Shown here piece by piece: positions 47,946 through 59,248 of a stretch of 64,000 nt of DNA. Under the pieces are notes generated by a model. It saw only the letters and a list, made by a program, of their open reading frames with translations. It did not search any database and had not been told where the DNA came from. Source of the stretch: Isoetes taiwanensis (taxonomy: Eukaryota; Streptophyta; Lycopodiopsida; Isoetales; Isoetaceae); assembly GCA_021234155.1 (NCBI GenBank), contig JAJEKV010000020.1, positions 1,250,938 through 1,314,937 of the forward strand, written 5' to 3'. The translations under genes were made by a program, and so were the position numbers. How positions within the stretch are numbered: position 1 is the stretch's first letter; every line of letters begins with the position of its first letter.

Positions 47946-48482
47946 AAACATTAAATAAGAACGACCCCTCTAATGGGAGCCAGATGCGGGAGTGAGAGCG
48001 CCAGCGAGAGTGGGCGCGGGCGAGTTCTTGCTGGCGGGCAAGTTCTTGCTGGGCATTGATGGTTCGGTTCTGTTCTGTTCCTCCAATAAGATCGCCGGCT
48101 CGGCAACCACATTCTCATACTCTGCAAGCTTGTCCTTTCGCTCATCGAGTGGGCAGCCTCACCCGCTTCGATGGCGGCCCTAAGCCTCTTGGGGGTTAAA
48201 CCTTGTGGTGCGCAATTCACAGTCTATTGCAGCCTGCTGATTGTCCCGCACTTGAATGACCTCCCTGTAGAATGCGGCCTTGTCCTCTGCCGCCCTCAGC
48301 TTGGCGACTTCTTCATCATTCTTCTCTTTGAGGAGCCGGATTTGCTCCTCGGCTTGGGCATGAATGTTTTTCATTTCTTTCACCAAAACTTGAGGCAAAA
48401 TCTTGGCAGGGATGGAGCTGGAGCTGGAGGCCATTGAAAGAGATGAGATCGAGAGGGAGATGGCTGAACCAATGGCATCCAA
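47946..48482 (-). pseudogene. Coiled-coil protein relic
   Basis: It starts at 48482 with a Ser-rich segment (SISSLSMASSSSSIPAKILP), then a charged helical stretch (QAEEQIRLLKEKNDEEVAKL, RAAEDKAAFYREVIQVRDNQ) to a stop at 48180. Two further frames continue the same character (DERKDKLAEYENVVAE; QQELARQQELARAHSR) down to about 47946. The pattern fits one coiled-coil protein broken by two indels. Its family is unknown. Resemblance to LINE ORF1 coiled coils is possible but unproven. Confidence 0.4.
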
Positions 48483-48749
48483 TGCTTTATATGGAGACTA
48501 CAGATACGTTGGCATATACGATTGCCATTACCCATAAAGTTGGTGTAATAAAATCATACGAGGCAAAATGATAGCATACACATAGGCAACGACACTCTAT
48601 GCTCACATCATGGGATCCGTCAGATGCCAATGGTACAATATGCAGGCCCATCTTATTCGAGGCGGTAGATAGATAAGCAATCTAAGTCACTGGTTTCATC
48701 ATTTATTTGCTTAAAATCGCACTTTCAAATTTTTTAGAATTTGACACAA

Positions 48750-49200
48750 TAAATGACGGTAGCTGTTGATGAAATTGCATCATCTATATCGTCACTTGTA
48801 GCATCACCAATAACGACAATTATAATATCATATTTTATGGCATTGTGGTGGCATAATAGTATCATTTGTAGCATCATTTATAGCGCCATCTATAGCTGCA
48901 GTTATAGTATCATGCATTTTGTTCCTGTATTGTTATAATAGTGTCAGCTATAGGATCACATGTATTGCTGTAATTGAATCATGCATTTTGTCATTGTAGT
49001 GGTATAATAGTGCAAGCTATAGGATCACATTTACTGCTATAATTAAATCATTCATAATGTCAACACGAGTACGATAATATTGTCAGCTATAGCATCCCTT
49101 ATATTGCTATAATTAAATCACTCACAATGGCATCATTGATATGATTAATATTAGATGTAGCATCATTGACAATGCCACATATAATATCACTTCACTACAA
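48750..49200. repeat. Degenerate minisatellite rich in TAGCATCA
   Basis: Many loosely repeated short motifs (TGTAGCATCA, GTATCATTTGTAGCATC, GCTATAATTAAATCA). The composition resembles the repeat at 51800-52330. No coding evidence. Confidence 0.5.
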
Positions 49201-49720
49201 GATGTGAGGGTTTTTTATCAGAAAATCCGTCAAGTTATTCATCAAGCTTTTCATCATTCTTCTTTTTGCGAAGGGTCTATTTACATTTTGTCTGGATTTG
49301 CATTTTGTCTGCAATTTCGAATTTTGTTTTGATTTGCACTTTGTCTGCATTATTTATTTACACTTAGCCTGTGATGCTGCTTGAGTTTAACGTGAATTTA
49401 TTATGAGGAAATAATAAGAGCATATATAACAAGAACTTCTTTATTTGAATGTAATTACAGTTAATTACATGTAGCAATCTCTATGATGCCAATAAGAATA
49501 ATGTGGCAAGGTGATCGGTAGCAACTTCCTTAATTCCTTCTTGTGATATGCTAGATCTTCAAAAACCTTTTGATGTTTTATATTCCTAAACCTGAATTTC
49601 AGAAATACACAAAACCCGTAGGGATTGTGACTAACGAAAGAATTTCGTAGTGATTTTCTTATGGAGCTGCTTACAAAGTTATATCTTTATATATAGTGCA
49701 TGGTACTGGAACTTGTGCAG
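49201..49720. other. Non-coding
   Basis: Nothing recognised. Earlier exons of the dynein light chain might be expected here but were not identified. Confidence 0.4.
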
Positions 49721-50183
49721 GTTGGACATTGGACTGCAAAAATTTGTGAAGTTTGCATGGCGCGCTTAGCTGCACTAAACAAGCCCTTTAAGTATGTTGG
49801 TAGGTTGCATCCTCTAGTCCCTGCTGTAATATTACCCACATTTAAGCTTTGTGGAAATGAGGAATATATAATAAATTCCATAGCCGAAGTTATAGGGCAG
49901 TGCTGGAGTGCAAATTTGGAGGTCCATGTGGTGGGTGCTATCGAATTTTTGATGTGTTTATTTATGCAACTTAGATAACAGAAATGCTATATTTTAATGG
50001 TGGTTAGAAGTGGTTCAAATTAAGGGTAGCAACAGATTTTCCACTTTTCCGTCTTTATTTTATTTACATGTAAATGATGACTGAATCTGCTAGTTTTGCA
50101 GTGACATGCATACTAATGCAGAAGAATGGTGTCACTGCAAACTCTTGCTATTGGGATAGTTTATTGGGATAGTTCAAGTGATA
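49721..50183 (+). pseudogene. Tctex-type dynein light chain (DYNLT) gene relic
   Basis: Exon 1 (49721-49799), after ACTTGTGCAG, encodes VGHWTAKICEVCMARLAALN and KPFKYV. It ends GTTG|GTAGGT. Exon 2 (50102-50183), after TTTTGCAG, completes the split Val codon and encodes VTCILMQKNGVTANSCYWDS. This is the conserved centre of Tctex1/DYNLT light chains, which dimerise and attach cargo to dynein. A 13-bp tandem duplication (50149-50161 and 50162-50174) right after CYWD shifts the frame and brings a TAG. Without it, exon 2 would run in frame to a good ATA|GTATGT donor. Further exons were not found, and an L1 sits just downstream. Cytoplasmic and axonemal dynein parts are absent from flowering plants. 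Confidence 0.7.
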
Positions 50184-50321
50184 GTATGTACCTTGCCCAT
50201 TTGCAATTATGATCTGTTACAATCAACAAAAGATATTGAATCTATTGTTATTGAATACTGGATGCCACTTTGCAGTAGAAGCAGGCCCAATATGCATTCC
50301 AAATATCCGTATAAAGCGCTA

Positions 50322-51009
50322 TTTTTTTTTTTTGAAGAACGTGTTTTACTTCATATTATACACTCAAAATATTACAAAGTACTTCCAGAAGTAAGAAATA
50401 TCCCTGAAGCATCAATCACTTTTAGATGATCACTCCATATTGGAAATTTAATACGATCAGGCCAATTGGAGATCTGAAAGCAATTATACAACTTCTTACG
50501 ATTTTCTTGAAGTACCACCTGAGAAGAAATATGCTTATCATAAAAGACCTTTCTTCTCCTTCGCTTCCATACACTCCATATTAGCCAAGACTTTGCCATG
50601 TGAAATGCAATCCTTTTAGAAGCAGTCCACTGATTTGGATAAATACCCAAAAGAAAGTGCTGACTATCCAAAGATACTCCAAAAAGATAATGCAGCCAGG
50701 ACCAAACAAGATTCCAGATGGATTGCCATTGAGAAGGCAAAGTCTGTAAGTGCCATTTTCGAGAAGGTGATAAAGTACTTGAGGATGTAAGCAATCTGTA
50801 GCATGAACTTACTAGCTTCTTGCCTTCTTTAATACCTTGAACAAAGTTCCAAATCTCTCGGTCACCAACCTTCTTAATTAAAGGAAGAGCACTTGCTACA
50901 TAAGCCCATATACTGATATCTTTATCCAACAACCCATATTTCTCCTGAAACCATTGCCAAGGAGCAATGTCAATACCAAAATACCACTGTTCAATAGAAA
51001 TAATACCTT
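50322..51009 (-). mobile_element. 5'-truncated L1-type LINE with poly-A tail and target duplication
   Basis: The minus-strand ORF 50932-50372 reads as the C-terminal part of a plant L1 ORF2 (WQSIWNLVWSWLHYLFGVSL, AFHMAKSWLIWSVWKRRRRK), near the zf-RVT region. It is followed by a short 3' UTR and a run of A. On the plus strand GCTATTTTTT is found at both edges (50319 and 51010), a plausible 10-bp target-site duplication. The insertion is in or after the dynein light-chain relic. Confidence 0.65.
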
Positions 51010-51554
51010 GCTATTTTTTCATAGGTAGTCGAACTATTCGTTGGGAGAATAAGAGCATGTATTGCATTGTGAAAGTATTTGGCTTCTCTATTTAATTAAA
51101 CCATACAACTCATGTTGGCATGATTCTTGCACATTTATCACAAACGGCAAGTGCTAGAAGATCACTGGAAGGATAATATTCCTACATGTCGAAGATGTGG
51201 CCTCGATGGCGATAAGCTGATGCTCAAGGTTGAGGAAGTTGGTGACAGCAAAATTAGAATGTAATGGCATCACCTTGGTTTTGTGTACTTAATATGCATT
51301 TTTTATGCAATACTGGCAAAATAGCAAAACATTTTCATGTCAGGTGAATCGCCAATAAGCACTTTGTAACTCCAATTTCGTTGCAATGAACTGCTATTAG
51401 ACTTTTTCTATCGACTTGGAGAAGTTTGTTTTAATCAACAGAGGGAAGATAAATGTTCGGTTTGAGAGGGAAGATAAATGTTCGGTTTGAGATCCAGTTG
51501 GAGATGGTTTTCACCCCAATTCCAAGATGATACAAACTCCCTCATAGTGCATTT
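51010..51554. other. Non-coding with one small coding-like segment
   Basis: A + frame at 51147-51263 reads LEDHWKDNIPTCRRCGLDGD and ends with a stop. It could be a small exon with a C-x2-C pair but is not recognised. A tandem 32-bp duplication (AGAGGGAAGATAAATGTTCG unit) is at about 51430-51491. Confidence 0.35.
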
Positions 51555-51753
<199 letters not shown>

Positions 51754-51799
51754 ATTATCAAAATTACGATAAGTATTGATAGTAAAAGTAATGTAAATC

Positions 51800-52330
51800 G
51801 TGATATTAACCATGATGCTATTATCGACACATGTAGCATCATATGATAGCACTGATATAGTATTGTCAATGTGTGATACTGTAGATGAAGCTACGGGTGA
51901 TACGGTAACTGGCATAAGCTATAACATTTACATTATCATTAATACCATTGGAGTATTAAATGATGGTAAAGCTAATGCAATATGTGATATTATTTATGAC
52001 GCGAGCACTGACATAATATTGTCAGTATGTGATACTATACATGAAGCTATGGGTGATACTGTAAGTGGCATAAGCTATAACACTTATATTGTCATTACCA
52101 CTATTGGAGTAATAAATGATGGTAAAGTTGATGCAATATGTGATATTATTCATGACGCTATTAGTAACACATATATTGTCATTAATTGATACTGATATAA
52201 TTGTTGACCATATTTATGACATTGTGGATGAGGCTATAGATGATAGAATGTTGTCATTGGTAGCATCACTATACCTTGAATATCATTATTTATATCACTT
52301 GATACTTTTTGAAATTTTAGGTGATATTAA
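51800..52330 (+). repeat. 156-bp tandem repeat, two units plus degenerate flanks, open in one frame
   Basis: The block with GATGAAGCTACGGGTGATAC, GGCATAAGCTATAACA and TTGGAGTATTAAATGATGG recurs at a 156-bp offset (51875 and 52031). Because 156 is 52 codons, one frame stays open through both units. Composition is simple, and translation is doubtful. Confidence 0.7.
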
Positions 52331-53170
52331 AGTGATGAAAAATGGCTATCCTCTTGTAGTGTTAGCTGCCAGACGACTGTTTTCTTCATAAAATTTCTTT
52401 GAATCTTTTCATCATTACGACAAGGGTGATGTCCACGGGGAGCTCAGGGCAGGCCGGAGGGGATTCCTGGCATGGTCGCTTGCTAGAAGATGATGGAGAT
52501 GGAGATGCAGATGCCATCGTGAGCAGGAGGCAGAAGAGAAGCCAAGTGGGAAGGGAGGAAGTGGAAGATCCGAATAGGAGTGGAAGCGGAAGTGCTAAAT
52601 GATTCTTATTTATAAGAGAAATTTTGTAGTAGCTTGTGCCGTTGGTCAGGCAGATGGACCCTCACGTCTCGTGTCGTGTGAAGAAATGAATTTTTTTTCA
52701 TTAATTTTTCACTTTTACCAGATAATAATTTTCTCCTATAAATAATTTAATGACACATAACGTAATTTTATTGATACGTAGTTTTATTGATATATAATGT
52801 AATGTTATTGCTACATCTTATAAGTTTTCAACTTTCATCTTCAATTTCCTGCTCTTTCAATCCCCTTCCAAACTGATCTAGCATGGGAATCACTCCCATA
52901 TTATCGAGCCCAACTTCCAACCTCGGGTGATTCAAGCCAGCTGCTAAGAAACTTAACATATTACTCATATTCTAAGACAACATCCCTCCAAATTGCTATG
53001 ACCCTTTCAGTGTTAGATGCCAAACGGGAATGCTTGTCGAACATGCACAACGTATGAATATAATACAAAAATTCTGCCCCTTTTGGATTGAAAGTTCTGC
53101 TGAAGATGATAATCTCTCAATTCCTGAATCTTGAAATATATTGCAGCAGAGTCGAGTCCTTTAATCTTTG
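52331..53170. other. Non-coding
   Basis: Nothing recognised apart from a small open frame at 52399-52602 rich in Asp, Gly and Arg (DGDGDADAIVSRRQKRSQ) with no family assignment. Confidence 0.4.
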
Positions 53171-54300
53171 CTACCTGCCTCGTGCATGTCGGCAAGAAAA
53201 GTCATCGACTTCCCACAAATAAGACACCTCAAGTTTATGTTCTTCAAATTTCTCAAAATCCACGAGGCTTATACTACTACGATTGATTGAAGGCCCTTCA
53301 AAGCCTGTAGATGTTGTTGGGAGCTTTGAATGAAGACGCTGAAATTCTTCTTCCGTTAGCAGATTCTGCTCCTCTTCGGCACAACAAGTCTGTAGCCTCT
53401 CATATGCATCTTTAAGGTTTATAGCATTACCAGTATAAGATGACACTTCAAATATTTCTTTGTCGAGGTCCTCTACAAAGTCTGTGCCTAGTTGTACTCA
53501 TAGAGCCAAAGTTCTGATAACTTCGTCTTCCCTAGCACACATACATAGCAAAAACGTGTTCCTCAGTATATCACTTAACAATAAATATTTCTTTCCTTCC
53601 ACCAAAATTGGCATTATGTTAGACAACCTCTCTTCATCCTCATCCTCTTCAGAATCTTCCTCGTCATCATCTTCCTTGTTTGATTCACACAAGGCTAATG
53701 CGTTCAGGTCTGCTCTTCTTCCTATAGATCTATCACCATTTCTATCTCATCGTCTTCATCATCACATATAACTGGCCCACCTTGACTTAATGATTTCATT
53801 ATTTCCATTTTTTCATTGGAAAATGCAAACGACAAAGAGATATAAGTTACCTTCTTAACTATAAGCACGCAGCCCGGTGGAGCCCGTTGCATCGCATTCT
53901 TGAAGAAAATCTTGGATCCTTGCAAATGGGAAGCCACTTCCTCTAAAGCTGGTTTTGGAATCCATATCCCGGAAACATCTGCAAAGCACGTCCGCTGAGC
54001 TAACACACTCCGGCTAAAACCTAAAGTAACATCGCGCATGTGCGCTCACCACTATTTCCCATGATGTCAATTTCCTTGCAATAGAGAGGATAAATCTTAG
54101 TCGCCGCAACTTCCTCGTTGGCATGTGCGGCAGATGTATACCATTCCAAAGACTTGACATAACAATCCATGGCGACATAGACGCAGAAGGCAAAAAAGAT
54201 GTGGAGGATCGTACAAAGGTGCTACAACTTCAGACTGCAGTAGCCGTTGTCCATTTTGAAAGGATACATAGAGCCGCTGTGGAGATTGGTCCGTACATTT
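53171..54300 (-). pseudogene. Unrecognised acidic-protein gene, broken into several frames
   Basis: From 54297 downward, coding-like segments in different frames follow one another. MYGPISTAALCILSKWTTAT comes first, then EWYTSAAHANEEVAATKIYP, then GIWIPKPALEEVASHLQGSK and PPGCVLIVKK (ending AAG|GTAACT, a possible donor). Next come a DDEDDEIEMVIDL end and a very acidic segment (NKEDDDEEDSEEDEDEERLS). The last is NLKDAYERLQTCCAEEEQNL, continuing to a stop at 53171. The mix suggests one gene with lost exons or frameshifts. No family is recognised. It lies downstream of the histone H3 variant on the same strand, but no link in function is shown. Confidence 0.4.
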
Positions 54301-54341
54301 TAGGGTTAGGGTTAGGGTTAGGGTTAGGGTTAGGGTGAGGG
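54300..54341 (+). repeat. Short TTAGGG array (CCCTAA on -)
   Basis: Six perfect TTAGGG units plus one TGAGGG. The unit is the hexamer, not the seven-base TTTAGGG usual in plants. On the minus strand it lies directly before the ATG of the acidic-protein relic, like a telo-box in a 5' leader. Confidence 0.9.
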
Positions 54342-54546
54342 ATTGGATCACAGGACGCAAAAATTATTCTATGCAAAAAAAAGAGCACAATGCTTAATGC
54401 GCATCGTGTGATCCTGACGTAATCTAACCTAAAAAAAAAAAAGAAAAAGAAAAAACGCGAAGCTAACCTTCTAAGAAAGAAGCCGACTAAGAAGATAGAG
54501 TATATTTATAACGGATATCAACATATCAATAAAATACAAAGGCACT

Positions 54547-55407
54547 TTATGCCTTAGGATCTGGGAGGTCTTTTTTCTTGTTGTATGCAGATTCAAAATT
54601 ACGACCATAGTACTCGGGATCCCTAATGCGTAAGACCAGGCGCATGTCCTTCAGCATGACAGTTACTTACTTGGCATGTATGGCTACAAGTTGAGAGTCC
54701 TCGAACAGACCAACACCAACTACTTCCGCTGCCATTTGAAGAGCATTCAAGGCAGTTGCTTGAATCCTGTAAGTGGTGTTATGTATGACACCACATTCTT
54801 GCAACACCTCTCTCACAAACCTAGCAAATGGGAGACGTGGAATAACCAGGTCAGTGCTCTTCTGATACTTCCTTATCTCGCATAGTGCTTTAATGCCCTG
54901 CTTCGTCTTCCTCTTCCTCTTCCTTCTTCCTTGCTCTGTTGGCTGTTGTTACAGCTGCTCTACGCCTGCACCTTGGCCACTACTACCCTCATCCACCTCA
55001 TTTCCAGGCTCGACCACCTCTTTCGACCGTCTCCTCACATTTCTGGTCGCCTTCCCCTTTCTTGGATGAGCTCTCCTTTGATTAGAAGCTTCTGCCTCGT
55101 TCATAGGGGGAGCAGGAAGAGTCGGCTGCCCAATAATCAATCCGGTGTCATATTCTGCTAGCCGATCTGTCACATTTTCATCTTTTGTCTCTGAACCAGA
55201 ATTCACCTCCCTAGTTACTCGAGAGCTGCTTCCCCCACCATCTGTCATGCGGAGTTCTTTTCCTAGCCTTCTGTTAGGCATAGTCGTAGGCGGAGGAGAA
55301 GAATATCTATCAGAGACTTCAGAAGCGGATGAAGGAGGCGGAGTAACGTAATCACCCGGCCTTACACCATCTGAATGAATCTTTGCGGTTTGCTTATTTC
55401 TAGCCAT
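54547..55407 (-). pseudogene. Divergent histone H3 variant (CenH3-like) with about 170-residue tail; two in-frame TAA
   Basis: From ATG at 55407 (context GAAGCCATGGCT) one frame runs 287 codons to TAA at 54547, interrupted only by TAA at codons 153 and 247. It starts MARNKQTAK, matching the H3 tail, but with Asn at position 3, Lys at 8 and Ile instead of Lys9. A Ser/Pro/Arg-rich tail follows, ending in [10 protein letters not shown]. Codons 171-265 are an H3 histone fold: [28 protein letters not shown], a loop 1 about four residues longer than H3, [24 protein letters not shown], and VTVMLKDMRL with RIRD. About 20 extra residues end the protein (YYGRNFESAYNKKKD). The MAR-KQ start, long divergent tail and longer loop 1 favour a centromeric H3, but GLFED and AIHAK are close to canonical H3. 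It is intronless, so a retrocopy is possible. The stops argue for a pseudogene unless they are read through. Confidence 0.8.
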
Positions 55408-55722
55408 GGCTTCTCAACGGATGGCGCTCTATATTACGCATACTGACACGAAAGAGACAACTGGCAAGAGACAAATAGTAAAAAAAAGATATTAAATGTA
55501 AAATACACTAGTAACCTTTTTAAATAATTGTACGGAGCCCTATGAAAAACTTTTACACAAACGAAAAAATAAACGAAATTCAAATCGCTAAGCAATAGAC
55601 AATTTCTTGTTGATCGCGAACTCACTAAACTTTACATTACACTCTTGCTTGTAGCTAACCCTAATGCCATAAATGCAATAATGAAAGTCCGATGCAATCT
55701 CCTTTGTCTCCATTAGCACTCT
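55408..55722. other. Spacer upstream of the H3 variant
   Basis: AT-rich. It includes possible promoter sequence for the minus-strand H3 variant, but no TATA box can be placed with confidence. Confidence 0.35.
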
Positions 55723-57261
55723 TGTGACGCTCCCTGAACATATACGACGCTCCGGACGTATACATACAGAAACTTCCCCCTCTCATGGCAACCAACTCGC
55801 CATGAGCAGGGCCCTCCGTCTAACTCGGACCATCCATAGAAAGATGCCCGGGTGAAGGACACGGAGGTGTCATTCGGCCCACGCCTTCAATGGGACTTCT
55901 ATATCGCGGAAGCATGAATACATGTTAGCACACAGCATAAATCATACATAAATAACCACCACGAAGGGTGGCACATCCATCCAAGTACCAATGGGAAAGA
56001 AGATGCATCTAGTCCTAAAGAAAACACCCCAAACCCCAGGTTCTACCCCGGCTCAGACTCCTGTGAGGATGGACTGACGGCTCGGTCTCAAGAGATTAGT
56101 AGACAGAGGTATAACCTGGCATTGGCTGGCATAGAACAATGGCTAGGGTTGTCCACTCCATCCGCCCCTCCTGTGCACACTTTGCAGATGAGCTGAATCA
56201 AGCTATGGCGTCATTGTAGCCTTCCAGAGACGCAATCCCAAGGCATCACCCTTCGGGACTACTCCGGGTTACATCTCCCCGGTCCGATGAGGCAGGTCAG
56301 GGAAGTGTCCCTTCCCAGAGTCCCAATGATTCCATGGGTGAGCTAGAGAATACCCGCCGCATCAGCGACCCCCGCATCCGTACCCGACCTACTCCCCTAA
56401 ATCTACACAAAGATCACACCACTGTACCCAGGGAGTGTCAGACCCATACCCGGCCTAGTTCACTGGCCGGCTATTAGGCCTAGCTCACTGAAGGAGTCCC
56501 CGTACCCTTTTATGCTCAGGCGAGACCCCACCCCACACTTCATCACCACGGCTCCTTGTCTGGTGCTTCAATCATGCCATAGATTCTTCAGCTCGGAGGG
56601 ATCTTGTGCACAGGCCGCAACTAATGGGGATAATACAGGGCTCTATCTAGGAGCATACTATAATACATGGGCTCAAAGGTCTCTACCCCCCGTAATCCTT
56701 CATCTCCGGAGTGGTAACTAAGCAAAGAACTACTAAACCATCAACCAAAGCACATACAGAGACTAGAGATGAGAATACTCACCATATCAATCAAGGGTTA
56801 GCCTAACAGGTAAACCACAGAGAAAACAGAGAGAGAACACACCACAGAGAGGCGCTATGCTATAAATCAACAAGGTAACCTACTGACTAACCGTCAAATC
56901 GGTCTTGGGGTGCTCCATCTCGACTAACTGAAGGGCGCCTGGCGGCTGCTTCTCCTCCTCCATCTCCAATTGCTCCTAATTCGAATTGGGGCACAAAAAC
57001 CCCAATTTGGGTGTCCCCAATTGGAAACCCTGCCTTGCCCAATCGATTTGGGCTAGGTGGCATGTCATTAATTAACTAATTAAGCTAATTAGGTTAATTA
57101 AGACAAAAATACACTTAATTAGGTTTTATTAATTTAGCATAGCTAAATTAATCCCTTTTAGGTCAACCCCCTAGGTTAACATACCCCATGGTGGCGTATT
57201 TCTACCATGTGACGTGTCAGTATCTTTATACATATACCGTATAAATACGTGGAACGTCACA
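55723..57261 (-). mobile_element. LTR of a Ty3/gypsy-type retrotransposon (LTR A), 1539 bp
   Basis: On minus it begins TGTGACGTTCCACG and ends GGGAGCGTCACA, so the ends are TG..CA with inverted TGTGACG/CGTCACA. Directly upstream on the same strand is a purine-rich tract (AAGGTGGGGAGAA) preceded by codons reading LDAEDSIISKVGRM, the usual end of a gypsy pol followed by the polypurine tract. This marks it as the 3' LTR of an element whose interior is otherwise lost. No 5-bp target duplication is visible. Its body is related to LTR B (59249-60781). Confidence 0.6.
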
Positions 57262-58134
57262 TTCTCCCCACCTTAGAAATGATGCTGTCCTCAGCATCAA
57301 GTCTACTCCTATCGTAGGGCAACACATCGTACATTGGAAGGAAGTCTGCCCTCCTTAAAGAGATAGCGTGATATTATAAGTCAGACAAACTTTGTCAAAG
57401 TTTCAAGTGAACAGTCAAGATTTGTGAAAGTATGACTGTTTCATTCGTGGTGACGAGTTCAGAGTTTATCTAATTTAGAAATCATTCTTTTTATACATAC
57501 GTGTAACTGGCTATATATTATAGACAGGTATAGATATAAGCAAGTTCTATTTGTTCTTATATTATAATACGGAGTTATTAATCTCGTGCTGTTTAGTAGA
57601 AAGCCATTCTAATGATATTAACTTTTGTGTGTATGTGTATTATATTTTCGCTTGACTTTGTAATTCATTTTATTACAGCCAGCCCTAATTTAATTTTGTA
57701 GCAAAATTTTGTTTTCCTATTTTGTTACAGTTTTAAGAACTCTTATGTTCCTATCCTCAGTGTTTAACAGCCCTTCACAGTTATACTTACCCTTTAATAC
57801 AATTATATATTGTAGTGTATCGGACAGTTTGACCTATATACTTTAATATTAAGTACAGACAGACGTTCTTCATGATTGATTTTTCATGAACTTGTTATAA
57901 CCTAATCTAAGTCTCGTTATTCCCTCAGAAGTTTGCGTAAGACATACGTACTTATCTCCTTCTATTATTTTTTATTATGTGTTTAAATAGCTTGCTGCTT
58001 TCGATTATCTTTAATGTTTCCATACTCACACTCTTTATCTTTAGCATAGATTACAGTCACATGAGGACACATATTAATTCATGGGTTATGTTTTTACATT
58101 TACCAGACGTCCGGATATTCTTACATTTGAATTA
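57262..58134. other. Short gypsy pol end, then AT-rich non-coding DNA
   Basis: About 57262-57360 is the pol end and polypurine tract of LTR A's element. Beyond that the sequence is AT-rich and no reverse transcriptase, RNase H or integrase motif was found. Confidence 0.45.
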
Positions 58135-59240
58135 CTTTTTGGGTTGCCCTTAGGGGGGCAAACCCTCGTTTACGTGGGTATGTGGGCATATCCAGGTATA
58201 TGCCGGCATATGCCTAGCATATACTGGTGACTGCTAAAAACTGGCTGGTGCCTGTAAGTGTTAGGTCGCCAGCGTTGTCGAGTGGATGCTGTGCAAACCG
58301 GCTAACCTAGCCGAGCTTGGAGTTTCTTTGTGGTTGTTCTATTCCATAGCTCTGTCAGATTTGGCGACCTCTGCTTTGAGTGCTTTGGGCATATAGCCTT
58401 TGCTTCGGTTTTCAAAGGCAAGCCGCAGATACTTTTGCCCGGTGCTTGTAACACTGGAGGTCAGGCAAATTCATAAATTGGGAACACGAGCACGTAACCT
58501 CTGGGCAATAAGCGATAGAAGGCAATTCACGGCCCGATGTTGCGAAGAATTCAAGTCGACAAGAATTTGTAAAATTACCCTTACGATTTGAGCGTTGCGT
58601 AATAACGCCTTCTTTGCCGAGGCTAGGCCAAGAATAAAAAAACGACCGGTAAACCCGTGCACGCTTCCATCGTTAAATTGAATTGATTTGTAATTCTAGA
58701 GCACAAAACGTATAAATCCCTTTGAACTCTAAATCTAAAGAGCACAAAGCTGCACCAAAGGATAAATTTGCGGGTTTCGTGGGTTGCTTAGTTAAATTTA
58801 TAGGCGTAATAGGCAAAGGTGTGTTTAGGCTCTGAGAGATGATGAACATTTCCTTAGCACAAGCAAGGCTATAGCGACTGTGTTTGTTTGGAAAAGCCAG
58901 ATAAAACAAGGGCACAGCTCCAGGGCTTTCAGCCTTGACTGCAAATTCCATCAGATTGCTTCCAGATTAATTTTTTGTTCCGACCCAGTTGGGCTGTTGC
59001 GCAAACTCTTTTGGGTAGTCAGCACTTTTGCTCGAAATCAATGCTTCTGAATTTTTCACGGCAACCCCTTTCCGGCTCAAAGCACAAGCAGAGCTATGGC
59101 GGCTGTGTTTGTGTGACGTTCGAAAGATATCGCCCCGGGGCGTATACTATCTTTGCCTCGTCGCTGCATACCGCCCACCGACCGACGGTAATGCGCCGCG
59201 TGTGGCTAGGCTAATAGCCCTAGGGGGCAACGTGCAAGGA
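58135..59240. repeat. Hairpin repeat family B, copy 2, with a possible inverted end
   Basis: The first about 100 bp match 25455-25570 (TTTTTGGGTTGCCC, TTAGGGGGGC, AAACCCTCGTTTACGTGGG, then CATATCCAGGTATATGC and CATATACTGGTGACTGCT). Near 59209-59232, AGCCCTAGGGGGCAACGTG is an approximate inverted match to the GTTGCCCTTAGGGGGG start. The whole 1.1 kb may therefore be one element. No protein domain was recognised inside. Confidence 0.4.
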
Positions 59241-59248
59241 GTGCGCAT

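Noticed and set aside
54547-55407. Use of a variant genetic code (TAA as Gln) to explain the H3 frame
   Set aside because: Other genes here, such as the CACTA transposase and CTP synthase relic, end normally at TAA, and land plants use the standard nuclear code.
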